This document shows positions 8,324 through 16,025 of a DNA stretch of 64,000 nucleotides, in pieces. Within the stretch, counting starts at the first letter, position 1. Every line of letters begins with the position of its first letter. The translations under genes were made by a program, and so were the position numbers. Origin of the DNA: Companilactobacillus kimchii DSM 13961 = JCM 10707 (GTDB taxonomy: Bacteria > Bacillota > Bacilli > Lactobacillales > Lactobacillaceae); contig NZ_AZDH01000019.1 in assembly GCF_001435445.1 (NCBI RefSeq), forward strand, positions 87,157-151,156. Direction: 5' to 3'. The notes beneath the pieces are model-generated. The model searched no databases. It was not told where the DNA came from and worked only from the letters and a program-made list of their open reading frames with translations.

Positions 8324-9283
8324 ATGGAAGAAGAAAAGCAACAAATACCACTGTTTAGGCAATCGATAACTAAAAAGCAGAAGTTATTTGGCTTTGTTAA
8401 ATATGTTACTCAAGCAATGAGTGATTCTAATGTCCCCATGGCTTCCAAAGCAATCACATATTATATTTTGTTGTCGTTGTTTCCAGCGGTAATTGTTGTG
8501 GGAAATTTAATCCCATTATTACATTTGGATAAACCGACAGTTATTAGTTATATTGAGTTTATTTTGCCTGATGATTTGCATCATTATTTTTTACCAACGA
8601 TAGTAAAAGTTTTGTCTAATTCCAACAAAGGTGTCTTGTCAGTAGGTATTATCGTATCTTTATGGGCAATTTCACGTGGATTGAATATTGCTCAGATGAC
8701 GATGAATGAAGGGTACGGACTAGATATTAACAATTTGTTTGCTGAACAAACTTTTGTAAATTATGTTATTCGCCGGACTTTAGCCTTTTTAATGACCTTA
8801 ATGTTATTGATGATTGGTGTGATAGCAATTGTAACGTTTACATTTGGACAAATATTTTTAAATTGGCTAGTTCCATTGCTACGTATAAAGTCAACACTTT
8901 TAGATGTCTTTATGCGTTGGAAATGGCCCTTTGCTATTGTTATAATATTGATGATCGTTTTTGCTTTGTATTATTTTTTGCCTAATATTCATCTTAAGGT
9001 TTATTACGTAATAACCGGTTCAATCATTACTAGTATTGGTTTACTAGGACTATCGCAACTGTTTTCTTACTATCTGAAGTATTTTGGATCAGCTTGGGAC
9101 AATTACGGTGCGATTGGTGCCATTATTGTGTTTTTACTGTGGGTGAATATGTCAGTGACAATCTTTTTATTTGGGAATGCCGTTAACGTTGGTTTTGCCG
9201 AAGCATATGGCGGTCCATTTTTAAGAAGAAATACTGGTAAGTTAACTAGTTATCTGAAATCGCACGAAAAGGAGAATAATTGA
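8324..9283 (+). CDS. YihY/BrkB-family inner-membrane protein
   Basis: Integral membrane protein of 319 residues with about six helices, of the YihY/virulence factor BrkB (formerly 'RNase BN') family. Family features are [20 protein letters not shown] near residue 45, the [18 protein letters not shown] segment, the [16 protein letters not shown] motif, and the terminal [28 protein letters not shown]. Its biochemical role is unproven. It follows map by 17 nt with SD GTGAGGA, and its stop overlaps the galU start by one base (TGATG), so it belongs to the same transcript. Confidence 0.87.
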   Translation: MEEEKQQIPLFRQSITKKQKLFGFVKYVTQAMSDSNVPMASKAITYYILLSLFPAVIVVGNLIPLLHLDKPTVISYIEFILPDDLHHYFLPTIVKVLSNSNKGVLSVGIIVSLWAISRGLNIAQMTMNEGYGLDINNLFAEQTFVNYVIRRTLAFLMTLMLLMIGVIAIVTFTFGQIFLNWLVPLLRIKSTLLDVFMRWKWPFAIVIILMIVFALYYFLPNIHLKVYYVITGSIITSIGLLGLSQLFSYYLKYFGSAWDNYGAIGAIIVFLLWVNMSVTIFLFGNAVNVGFAEAYGGPFLRRNTGKLTSYLKSHEKENN

Positions 9284-10197
9284 TGAAAGTTAGAAAAGCA
9301 ATTATACCAGCAGCAGGATTAGGAACAAGATTTTTACCAGCAACAAAGGCTTTAGCTAAGGAAATGTTACCAATTGTTGATAAGCCAACAATTCAATTTA
9401 TCGTAGAGGAAGCTAAGGCTTCAGGTATCGAAGATATTTTGATCATTACTGGTAAGAATAAGCGTTCCATTGAAGACCACTTTGATGCTGTACCAGAATT
9501 GGAACAAAATCTTCAAGCAAAGAACAAAACAGAATTATTGAAAGTTGTTCAAGACACAACTAATTTGGGTGTTAACTTGTACTACAGTCGTCAAGCTCAT
9601 CCAAATGGTTTAGGAGATGCTGTTGCTCAAGCACGTTCATTTATTGGTGACGAACCATTCGTTGTTATGTTGGGTGACGATTTAATGAAGGACAAGGTTC
9701 CTTTGACAAAGCAATTGATTAACGATTATGACAAGACACATGCTTCAACTCTAGCTGTTATGCGAGTACCAGAAAGAGATGTTTCCAAGTATGGTGTTAT
9801 TGATCCTGAAGGCGAAACAGCCCCTGGACTATACAATGTTAAGAAATTCGTTGAAAAGCCAAAGACTGAAGATGCTCCAAGTAATTTAGCTATTATTGGA
9901 CGTTATCTTTTGACACCAGAAATCTTTGATTTACTAGCAACTCAAAAACCAGGTGCTGGTAACGAAATTCAATTGACTGATGCAATTGATCGTATGAATA
10001 AGACCCAACGTGTATTTGCTCATGAATTCAAGGGTCAAAGATATGATGTTGGTAACAAATTTGGCTATGTTAAGACAAATATTGAATATGGTTTGACTCA
10101 TCCTGAAGTTGAGGGTGAATTGAAGCCATATATTTTGGATCTTGCTAAGAAACTTCAAGCAGAAGATAAACCTGCCAGCAAGAAATCAAGCAAATAA
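9283..10197 (+). CDS. galU: UTP-glucose-1-phosphate uridylyltransferase
   Basis: Makes UDP-glucose from UTP and glucose 1-phosphate, for glycolipids, wall polysaccharides and the Leloir pathway encoded about 12 kb away. The 304-residue protein starts with the nucleotidyltransferase signature [20 protein letters not shown] and continues with [44 protein letters not shown] and the sugar-binding KKFVEKP. ATG 9283 has SD AAGGAG and overlaps the yihY stop by one base; a TTG three bases earlier is in frame but less well placed. The C-terminus ends in a Lys/Ser-rich tail. Confidence 0.95.
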   Translation: MKVRKAIIPAAGLGTRFLPATKALAKEMLPIVDKPTIQFIVEEAKASGIEDILIITGKNKRSIEDHFDAVPELEQNLQAKNKTELLKVVQDTTNLGVNLYYSRQAHPNGLGDAVAQARSFIGDEPFVVMLGDDLMKDKVPLTKQLINDYDKTHASTLAVMRVPERDVSKYGVIDPEGETAPGLYNVKKFVEKPKTEDAPSNLAIIGRYLLTPEIFDLLATQKPGAGNEIQLTDAIDRMNKTQRVFAHEFKGQRYDVGNKFGYVKTNIEYGLTHPEVEGELKPYILDLAKKLQAEDKPASKKSSK

Positions 10198-10482
10198 TTA
10201 ACCAAGTAATAGACAGTCATTAGCGACTCTGAAACCGAAGAGTTGTTTGTGGCTGTTTTTATTATGGTAAAAAATTGGAAATTCATAGTAGTCTTTTTGA
10301 TTCAGCAAAACTAAGAATTCCCAGTTTTTAAGACCGTGTAGTTTGGTTGATGTCTTCAAAACAACTGTGTCGTCGATTATTTCAATATCGACAACGGCTA
10401 ATCTTTGATCGCCATCTTCAACAAAAATGCGATTGTTCTTTTTGAAGTCATTTAATAATAAGATTAAATCAATAGTACGCAT
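10198..10482 (-). CDS. Hypothetical 94-residue protein
   Basis: A small soluble protein, convergent with galU and starting with a good SD (GTGGAG) before its ATG. It begins MRTIDLILLLNDFKK and continues with alternating hydrophobic and charged stretches (VVDIEIIDDTVVLKTS) that look like beta strands. No family is recognised. The stop codon abuts the galU stop, and no terminator is visible between them. Sequence quality and SD argue for a real gene, probably a short beta-rich protein. I cannot infer a function from context. Confidence 0.6.
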   Translation of the reverse strand: MRTIDLILLLNDFKKNNRIFVEDGDQRLAVVDIEIIDDTVVLKTSTKLHGLKNWEFLVLLNQKDYYEFPIFYHNKNSHKQLFGFRVANDCLLLG

Positions 10483-10602
10483 AAGAATTCTCCACTAAAT
10501 AATTGTTTTTATTGTTCAATTAAATTATTATGTAAGCTTAAGGATATTTTGGTTCTAAATTGGAATTATATGGTAGTCGATATCAACTGATATGGTTTAA
10601 GG

Positions 10603-10779
10603 ATGCCGTCGTCCGTAGAAAATCTGTGGGCCGCTGGAACGTGGTGGACACGACTTGAAGCTAATGATTTTTCACTTCGCGAAAAATTATGGATCTCCAA
10701 GCTCGGTCTTCTACTAACCTTGCTTCGCAAGCTAAGTAGAACTTCACCACTTAGGGCCCACAGATTTTCTACTACCGAC
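10603..10779 (+). repeat. Structured dispersed repeat, copy 1
   Basis: About 175 bp enclosed by an 18-bp perfect inverted repeat, GTAGAAAATCTGTGGGCC (10615-10632) and its complement (10755-10772). Inside are smaller paired arms: GTGGTG with CACCAC; CTTGAAG... with CTCCAAG; TTTTTC with GAAAAA; and CTACTaac...gctAAGTAG around CTTGCTTCGCAAG. The core strings GCTGGAACG, GAAGCTAATG, ATGGATCT and TCGGTCTT recur in copies at 10871-11040 (opposite strand) and 55383-55560. It carries no credible coding frame. It folds as a branched RNA or cruciform and may be a miniature mobile element or an RNA family. Confidence 0.75.
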
Positions 10780-10870
10780 TGTATTTCTGTTTCTATTATT
10801 ATCGGTTAGAATTACGATGGTTGGATAGCTTTTAATTCTATTTAAGTGTAGAAAGATAGAACAACACACT

Positions 10871-11040
10871 AGTCCGGAACAACAAGAAAATTGGCTCAGC
10901 CATGAAATTTACCTTAGCAATTTATTGCTTAGGTAAAGGCCGAACTTGAAGATCTATGAATTTGCACAAAGTGCAAATCCATTAGCTTCCAGTCGGCCCA
11001 TGGCGTTCCAGCCAAATTTTCTTGTTGTGGAGGACGGAAT
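10871..11040 (-). repeat. Structured dispersed repeat, copy 2 (inverted)
   Basis: Read on the minus strand this begins TTCCGTCCTCCAC and carries the same core as copy 1: GCTGGAACG, CTGGAAGCTAATG, an ATTTGCAC/GTGCAAAT stem, TAGATCTTCAAG and TTCGGCC. Outer arms CAACAAGAAAATTGGCT (10880-10896) and AGCCAAATTTTCTTGTTG (11010-11027) pair with one bulge. The arm sequences differ from copy 1 while the pairing is kept, which is compensatory change and argues that the folded form matters. It ends about 50 bp before the thl start. Confidence 0.72.
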
Positions 11041-11091
11041 CATAGCTACAATAAGAACCGATATTTTATCAAGTTTGAAGGGAAATAAATT

Positions 11092-12246
11092 ATGGATCCA
11101 ATTATAATTATAGACGCAAAGAGAACCGCTATTGGTAAATTTCGTGGTCAATATGCTAATCTAACAGCAGTTCAATTAGGAACACAATTAGTTCAAAAAT
11201 TATTGGATAGGAATAAAATTGACCCTAAAAAGATTGATCAATTCATTTTCGGAAATGTATATCAAGCCGGAATGGGCCAAAATACTGCCAGACAAATTGG
11301 CTTGAATGTTGGCGGTCGAGTAGATTCGACAGCTATGACGGTTAATCAGGTCTGTGGTTCTGGAATGAAGGCCATTTATGAAGGTATTGCAGCAATTACT
11401 ATGGGTAATGCAGAAATTGTTGTTGCTGGAGGGGTGGAAAGTATGTCTAATGCACCTTTCTATGCTCCTAGAACCGGAAAAATGGAAGTCAGTCCTAAAC
11501 TTTCTGATACATTATTCAATGATGGTCTAAATGATGCCTTCAACAATTTACCTATGGGTATAACGGCTGAAAATGTTGCTAAGAAATTCCATATCAGTCG
11601 TGAGCAACAAGATGAGTTTGCCTACAATTCTCATCAAAAGGCTCATCAAGCAGAATCCAAATTAGCTAAGGAAATTATTCCAATTGAAGTTGATGGCGAA
11701 GAGGTAGTGACTGATCAATCAATTCGTCCAACAACGACTTTGGAACAAATGGGCCAATTGAGAACTGTATTTGACAAACAGGGTACAGTTACAGCTGGAA
11801 ATTCTTCACCAATTAATGATGGAGCAGCAGCAGTTATTCTAATGAAGCAGAGTCGTGCGAACGAATTGGGATTGACTCCAGTTGCCGAAATTACCGGATA
11901 TACGGAAGTAGGGATTGATCCTAATTATATGGGATATGCTCCATACTATGCCGTAAATAAGTACTTTGATCGTTATAAGACTAGTTTAAATGATTTTGAT
12001 TTATATGAAGTTAATGAAGCTTTTGCTTCACAGGCAGTAGCAGTCAGTCGTGACTTGAATTTACCAATGAATCGTTTGAATATTTACGGAGGTGCGATTG
12101 CCTTAGGACATCCATTAGGAGCCACAGGAGCTCGTATGATTGCTACCTTGATAAATTCTTTACAACAAGAAAAAAAGCAAACAGGCTTAGCCTCATTATG
12201 TATTGGTGGCGGTATGGGTATGGCTATGGGTATTAAATTACTATGA
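11092..12246 (+). CDS. thl: Acetyl-CoA acetyltransferase (thiolase), mevalonate pathway
   Basis: Condenses two acetyl-CoA to acetoacetyl-CoA, the first step of the mevalonate route to isoprenoids. The 384-residue protein has the thiolase hallmarks: nucleophile Cys near residue 88 in VNQVCGSGMKA, GGVESMSNAPF, NEAFASQA, GGAIALGHPLGATGARM (His) and the second catalytic Cys in CIGGGMGMAMG. SD GAAGGG lies before the ATG. It is followed, with a 4-nt ATGA overlap, by mvaA, and then by mvaS, giving the complete acetyl-CoA to mevalonate module. Two structured repeats occupy the upstream region, so any promoter lies within or just after them. Confidence 0.93.
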   Translation: MDPIIIIDAKRTAIGKFRGQYANLTAVQLGTQLVQKLLDRNKIDPKKIDQFIFGNVYQAGMGQNTARQIGLNVGGRVDSTAMTVNQVCGSGMKAIYEGIAAITMGNAEIVVAGGVESMSNAPFYAPRTGKMEVSPKLSDTLFNDGLNDAFNNLPMGITAENVAKKFHISREQQDEFAYNSHQKAHQAESKLAKEIIPIEVDGEEVVTDQSIRPTTTLEQMGQLRTVFDKQGTVTAGNSSPINDGAAAVILMKQSRANELGLTPVAEITGYTEVGIDPNYMGYAPYYAVNKYFDRYKTSLNDFDLYEVNEAFASQAVAVSRDLNLPMNRLNIYGGAIALGHPLGATGARMIATLINSLQQEKKQTGLASLCIGGGMGMAMGIKLL

Positions 12247-13484
12247 GAATCTATGAAATGACGAATGAAGAAAGAATTAAGTTATTGGTTCAAACGGGTT
12301 ACCTAACAACCAAACAGGCTGAATTGTTACAGAATCGTCAAACCATCTCTTTAGATTTGGCTAATAGTCTGAGTGAAAATCAGATTGGCAGTTTCAGCTT
12401 ACCCTATGGTTTTGCTACGGATTTTATAGTCGACGGGCAAGATTATCTTGTGCCAATGGTTATAGAAGAACCTTCAGTAATTGCCGCAGCTTCCAATGCT
12501 GCTAAACGTATTAAGAATAGTGGTGGGTTCAGAACTTTTCCTAGTCCTCGAGTGGTTTATGGTCAAATTGTTTTAGAGAATCTGGCAGAGACCGATATTG
12601 AGACTTTGGAAAAGAACGATTCGGAAATATTTGAATTTGCTCAACAAGCTCATCCTAGTCTCATTAAACGCGGTGGTGGCATCGTTTCATTGAAATTTAA
12701 TCGCTACGATGACCTCTTTGAAATTGAACTCGGTATTGATACAGTTGATGCTATGGGTGCTAATATGGTCAATTCAATTTTGGAAAAGATAGCTCACAAG
12801 ATTTCTGATTTAGTGTCAGGCGATATTTTATGCAGTATTTTGTCTAACAGTGGTCAGGGACAAGTCATTACTGCTGAAGCGGCCGTTGATTTTGAACAAC
12901 TCAAGACTAAATCTATGTCCGGTTCTGAAGTAGCTACTAGAATCGTAAAACTGGCCAATTTTGCTAAACAGTCAGTTAAGCGAGCTGTGACTCACAACAA
13001 GGGCATTATGAATGGTATTGATGCGGTTTATCTGGCTACGGGTAATGATTTTCGTGCTCAAGAGGCCGCAGCACATAGTTTTGCCTTTGAATCAGGTCAA
13101 TATCAACCTTTCAGTGAATGGCAGATTAAAGATGGTCAATTATTAGGTACTCTGAAGATGCCGATTGAATTAGGTAGTGTTGGTGGGGCAATAAGTGCTT
13201 TGCCGATGGCTCAACTTAGTTTAGCAATTATGAAAATCACTAATAGTAAACAATTACAGTCAGTCGTGGCGGCAGTTGGTTTGGCTAATAATTTGTCAGC
13301 TTTAAGGGCGTTAGTGACGACTGGAATCCAGGCTGGCCATATGGGCTTGCAGAGTAAATCATTGGCTGTTTCAGCTGGTGCCAGTGGCTTTGAAATCGAA
13401 GAAGTTTCTAAACAACTAAATCAAACAAAAAATTATACAATTGAAAATGCAAAGAATATTTTAATGAAATTAAGAGGTAAATAA
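12243..13484 (+). CDS. mvaA: Hydroxymethylglutaryl-CoA reductase (class II)
   Basis: Reduces HMG-CoA to mevalonate. The 413-residue protein has the bacterial class II layout without membrane anchor: the N-terminal LPYGFATDFIVDGQDYLVPMVIEEPSVIAAASNAA (substrate Glu in EEPS), the nucleotide-binding DAMGANMVN, the HNKGIMNGIDAV segment with catalytic Lys, LGTLKMPIELGSVGG, and LRALVTTGIQAGHMGLQ with the catalytic His. The start overlaps the thl stop by 4 nt, and its own stop overlaps the mvaS start (TAATG). A second Met at residue 6 is a possible alternative start. Confidence 0.94.
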   Translation: MRIYEMTNEERIKLLVQTGYLTTKQAELLQNRQTISLDLANSLSENQIGSFSLPYGFATDFIVDGQDYLVPMVIEEPSVIAAASNAAKRIKNSGGFRTFPSPRVVYGQIVLENLAETDIETLEKNDSEIFEFAQQAHPSLIKRGGGIVSLKFNRYDDLFEIELGIDTVDAMGANMVNSILEKIAHKISDLVSGDILCSILSNSGQGQVITAEAAVDFEQLKTKSMSGSEVATRIVKLANFAKQSVKRAVTHNKGIMNGIDAVYLATGNDFRAQEAAAHSFAFESGQYQPFSEWQIKDGQLLGTLKMPIELGSVGGAISALPMAQLSLAIMKITNSKQLQSVVAAVGLANNLSALRALVTTGIQAGHMGLQSKSLAVSAGASGFEIEEVSKQLNQTKNYTIENAKNILMKLRGK

Positions 13485-14638
13485 TGGATATAGGTATTGA
13501 TAAGATAGGTGTTTACGTTCCTAAGAATTATATCGACATTGTTGAATTAGCTAAGGCTAGGGATGTTGATCCTAATAAATTTACAATTGGTATTGGACAA
13601 GACAAACAAGCTGTTCCACAGCCTTATGAGGATGCTGTAACTATGGCCGCCAACTCAGCTGATAGTATTTTGACCACTGAAGATAAACAAGCGTTAGGTT
13701 TACTAATTGTTGGAACAGAAAGCAGTATTGATGAGTCCAAATCATCGGCAGCTTTTTTGATGGATCTATTAGATTTACCAGAAGATATCCGTTCCTTTGA
13801 AATAAAACAGGCTTGTTATGGAGCTACAGCTGGACTACAAACAGCAGTTGATTTTGTCAGTCAAAATCCTGATAAAAAAGCATTAGTTATTGCTAGTGAT
13901 ATTGCTCGTTATGGTATCAAGACTCCTGGTGAAGTAACGCAGGGGGCTGGTTCAGTGGCAATGATTGTTAGTCAAAATCCACGCGTTTTGAAATTGACTC
14001 GCAAATCGGTTTACATGACACGTAATGTAGGTGATTTTTGGCGTCCAACATTCTCCAAGACAGCTTTTGCCCGTGGTAAATTCTCTAATGAAGTTTATGT
14101 CGACTTCTTCAATACCTTATGGAAAAAGTATCAAGACAAATATTCAGCTACAATTGATGACTTCTCAACTTTGTTATTCCATATTCCTTATACGAAGATG
14201 GGTACAAAGGCTTTAAGAACTTTAGAAGGCAAAATTCCAGATGCAAAGTATGCTGAATTAACGGAGCATTATCAAGCCAGTATCAAATTCAGTCGTGAGG
14301 TAGGGAATCTTTATACTGGTTCACTTTACTTAGGATTGTTGTCATATTTGGTTAACGCTGCTCAGGCTAATGAAGAATTATTGTTGTTCAGTTACGGTTC
14401 TGGTGCTGTTGGTGAATTATATAGCGGCGAAATTCAAACTGGTTTTGATAAGGTTATTGATCAAAGTGGTATTCTAGAAATGCTCGATAATCGTCAAAAA
14501 ATGAGTATTACGGATTATGAAAAAATGTATCAAATTGAGTATCAAGATGGTACAATTGTTGATCCAAAATCGGTTGATAGCAAGTTCTATTTGAGTGAAA
14601 TTAAAGAGAATGAGCGACTCTATAAAAAGTTAAAATAA
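13484..14638 (+). CDS. mvaS: Hydroxymethylglutaryl-CoA synthase
   Basis: Condenses acetyl-CoA with acetoacetyl-CoA to HMG-CoA. The 384-residue protein shows the family signatures: IGIDKIGVYVPKNYID at the N-terminus, GTESSIDESKSSA, the nucleophilic Cys near residue 111 in FEIKQACYGATAGLQTA, the catalytic His in LLFHIPYTKMGTKALR, NLYTGSLYLGLLS, and FSYGSGAVGELYSG. It is third in the thl-mvaA-mvaS operon through a TAATG overlap. No terminator is seen directly after the stop; the promoter of the first small RNA begins only a few bases downstream, so read-through into the RNA genes is possible. Confidence 0.95.
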   Translation: MDIGIDKIGVYVPKNYIDIVELAKARDVDPNKFTIGIGQDKQAVPQPYEDAVTMAANSADSILTTEDKQALGLLIVGTESSIDESKSSAAFLMDLLDLPEDIRSFEIKQACYGATAGLQTAVDFVSQNPDKKALVIASDIARYGIKTPGEVTQGAGSVAMIVSQNPRVLKLTRKSVYMTRNVGDFWRPTFSKTAFARGKFSNEVYVDFFNTLWKKYQDKYSATIDDFSTLLFHIPYTKMGTKALRTLEGKIPDAKYAELTEHYQASIKFSREVGNLYTGSLYLGLLSYLVNAAQANEELLLFSYGSGAVGELYSGEIQTGFDKVIDQSGILEMLDNRQKMSITDYEKMYQIEYQDGTIVDPKSVDSKFYLSEIKENERLYKKLK

Positions 14639-14642
14639 ATTG

Positions 14643-14671
14643 TTGCAAGCGCTTACTTAAAATGTTATATT
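14643..14671 (+). promoter_or_regulatory. Promoter with cre-like site for small RNA 1
   Basis: TTGCAA (14643-14648), 17-nt spacer, TATATT (14666-14671). TGCAAGCGCTTACT (14644-14657) fits the relaxed CcpA cre consensus TGNAANCGNWNNCW and covers the -35. Placement over the -35 is typical of repression. Transcription would start near 14680, exactly where the pairing 5' end of the RNA begins. Confidence 0.7.
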
Positions 14672-14679
14672 AAAGACGT

Positions 14680-15047
14680 GGTAAAGATGAAATGTCAGGA
14701 ACTGTAGCCCTAAAAGATTTTGAATGAGAAAGTTTTATCGTTTCTAGGAGATGGTAGGATTAGTCAAAAACAAAGGAAAATTAGAGTAATACAGTTCAAC
14801 GGCATTTTTGGAACTAGCGACAAAAGTTAACATAAAATCGACCTTTTTAAGTAGTCGCGCAAGCTCAATACGTGGTTCGCTAGGATCCATTAGTTGAACA
14901 AAATATATTTATAGTAAGATATGTTTCAGGTAGTAAGATTCATTTATTTAAATAGATTCAATTTAAAAGTTGATGAAACTGCAGTAAATTTCATCTTACC
15001 ACTCATATCTAACTTAAGAGTTCTCCATAAGTGAGAACTCTTTTTTT
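14680..15047 (+). ncRNA. Structured small RNA, tandem copy 1
   Basis: A predicted RNA of about 368 nt with its own promoter and terminator and no coding frame. The 5' end GGTAAAGATGAAAT pairs with ATTTCATCTTACC (14988-15000), closing a long molecule. Inner helices include GTTCAAC with GTTGAAC, TGGAACTAGCGA with TCGCTAGGATCCA, and GCGAC with GTCGC. A homologue starts 454 bp downstream; the block from GGAACTAGCGACAAAAGTTA to the TTAGTTGAACAAAA end is nearly identical in both. It does not carry the signatures of RNase P, tmRNA, SRP RNA or T-box leaders, and 6S RNA is usually much shorter. The family is unrecognised; it may act as a regulator of carbon metabolism. Confidence 0.75.
15017..15047 (+). 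terminator. Terminator of small RNA 1
   Basis: AGAGTTCTC (15017-15025) pairs perfectly with GAGAACTCT (15033-15041) and is followed by T's to 15047. Confidence 0.92.
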
Positions 15048-15096
15048 GTCCCCAAGGTTCAATGACAGAGCGTCTATAATTAATCAGAGTTATTTG

Positions 15097-15125
15097 TTGT
15101 AACCGTTTACGAAATGCGTTATATT
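15097..15125 (+). promoter_or_regulatory. Promoter with cre-like site for small RNA 2
   Basis: TTGTAA (15097-15102), 17-nt spacer, TATATT (15120-15125). TGTAACCGTTTACG (15098-15111) matches the cre consensus except for the last base and again covers the -35. Geometry is identical to the first copy, including the distance to the GG at the predicted start. Confidence 0.68.
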
Positions 15126-15133
15126 ATAGATGT

Positions 15134-15488
15134 GGTAAAGATGAAGTGTCAGTAACTGCAGCCCTAAAAGTTTTTGATTTAGAAAGTTTTATCTGTTACA
15201 AGATAGGATCAGTAAAGAGCAAATAGAAAGTTAGAGTCAGTGCAGTTTAAGGACATTCTTGGAACTAGCGACAAAAGTTAACATAAGATCGACCTAATTA
15301 GTTAGTCGCGCAAGCTCAATACATGGTTCGCTAGGATCCATTAGTTGAACAAAAGAATTACATATTTAGATAGTAAGATATGTTTTAAAAGTAGTAAGAT
15401 TCATTGAATATTGATGAAACTGCAGTAGATTTCATCTTACCACTTATATCTAACTAGAGGGCTCTCCACAAGTGAGAGCTCTTTTTTT
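15134..15488 (+). ncRNA. Structured small RNA, tandem copy 2
   Basis: A homologue of the RNA at 14680, about 355 nt, with its own promoter and terminator. The 5' end GGTAAAGATGAAGT pairs with the 3' segment ATTTCATCTTACC, and AACTGCAG near the 5' end can pair with CTGCAGT near the 3' end. The central block with ACTAGCGAC, GTCGCGCAAGCTCAATAC and TTCGCTAGGATCCATTAG is conserved. Differences between copies lie mostly in A/T-rich linkers and loops, as expected for a selected fold. No ORF with an SD is conserved between the copies. The function is unknown. Confidence 0.75.
15458..15488 (+). terminator. Terminator of small RNA 2
   Basis: AGGGCTCTC (15458-15466) pairs with GAGAGCTCT (15474-15482) with one G-T pair and is followed by seven T. 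Confidence 0.92.
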
Positions 15489-15526
15489 ATGGTCTAAATG
15501 GACATTTTGGTAAAATAATTACTGGG

Positions 15527-15556
15527 AAAGCTGAATTGATAAGGATTCAGCTTTTT
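15527..15556 (+). terminator. Short terminator-like hairpin
   Basis: AAAGCTGAAT (15527-15536) pairs with ATTCAGCTTT and runs into TTTT. It lies between small RNA 2 and the small membrane protein genes and may be a backup terminator. Confidence 0.55.
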
Positions 15557-15632
15557 GTGTGGACTAATTTCTTGGACAATTAACTTCAAAATATTAAAAT
15601 ACCTTTAAACCAGAAAAAAGGATTTGATACTA

Positions 15633-15776
15633 ATGGATCAAGTATATCGTGGAAGTTTAACTTTAGCTTTTATCCTACTAGATTTTTATATCTGGATAAC
15701 AGGTGGTGTTATTAGTTCGATTATTGCCTTTGTTTTTGGAATAATCATTCTCTTTAGTAGGATTCTGAGCAGCTGA
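15633..15776 (+). CDS. Very small membrane protein (47 aa)
   Basis: ATG 15633 has an SD-like AAAAGGA at about 10 nt and ends at TGA 15774-15776. The product has 47 residues, starts MDQVYRGSLTLAFILLDFY, and is almost entirely hydrophobic: one long or two short helices broken by TGG. It is followed 17 nt later by a second tiny membrane protein with a strong SD, so the two form a pair. I recognise no family. The gene pair lies between the small RNA genes and a secreted protein on the other strand. Confidence 0.5.
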   Translation: MDQVYRGSLTLAFILLDFYIWITGGVISSIIAFVFGIIILFSRILSS

Positions 15777-15793
15777 AAAGGGAGGATAAGTTT

Positions 15794-15967
15794 ATGTTAA
15801 AGAAACTAGTTAATATTTTTTTTAGTATTCTTTTGGGTATTGCCACTTATATTGTTGTAACGGCTCCATTGCCTTATGCCATCTTAGCTTTTGTGATAGG
15901 AATAGTTCTGGTAGCTTGGAAGGTTTTTAAGTTTGACGAAAGAATGCAACGACTTAGTAAGAATTAA
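15794..15967 (+). CDS. Very small membrane protein (57 aa)
   Basis: ATG 15794 is preceded by a strong SD (GGGAGGAT) and the frame ends at TAA 15965-15967. The 57-residue product starts MLKKLVNIFFSILLGIATY, has two hydrophobic helices (about residues 6-22 and 26-42) separated by APLP, and a basic tail WKVFKFDERMQRLSKN that probably faces the cytoplasm. No family is recognised. Position and spacing indicate co-translation with the upstream 47-residue protein. A role in membrane stress or as a small transporter subunit would be speculation. Confidence 0.6.
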   Translation: MLKKLVNIFFSILLGIATYIVVTAPLPYAILAFVIGIVLVAWKVFKFDERMQRLSKN

Positions 15968-15976
15968 TTATGAAAT

Positions 15977-16005
15977 AAAAAAAGTACCTCCAAAAAGGAG
16001 ATACC
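15977..16005 (-). terminator. Terminator of the 3D-domain protein gene
   Basis: On the minus strand GGTATCTCC pairs with GGAGGTACT (G-T pairs allowed) around a short loop and is followed by seven T. Confidence 0.7.
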
Positions 16006-16025
16006 TCAAAATTAAATTTATCTAA

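Noticed and set aside
10603-10809. 68-residue frame within the 10.6-kb repeat
   Set aside because: It reads through the paired arms of a non-coding repeat; the frame is not kept in the other copies.
10954-11151. Minus-strand frame overlapping the thl start
   Set aside because: It overlaps the structured repeat and thl, which has clear motifs and SD.
14680-15488. Tandem RNAs as RNase P RNA, tmRNA, SRP RNA or 6S RNA
   Set aside because: None of the conserved signature segments is visible, the lengths do not fit 6S or SRP, and duplication under cre control is unlike those housekeeping RNAs.
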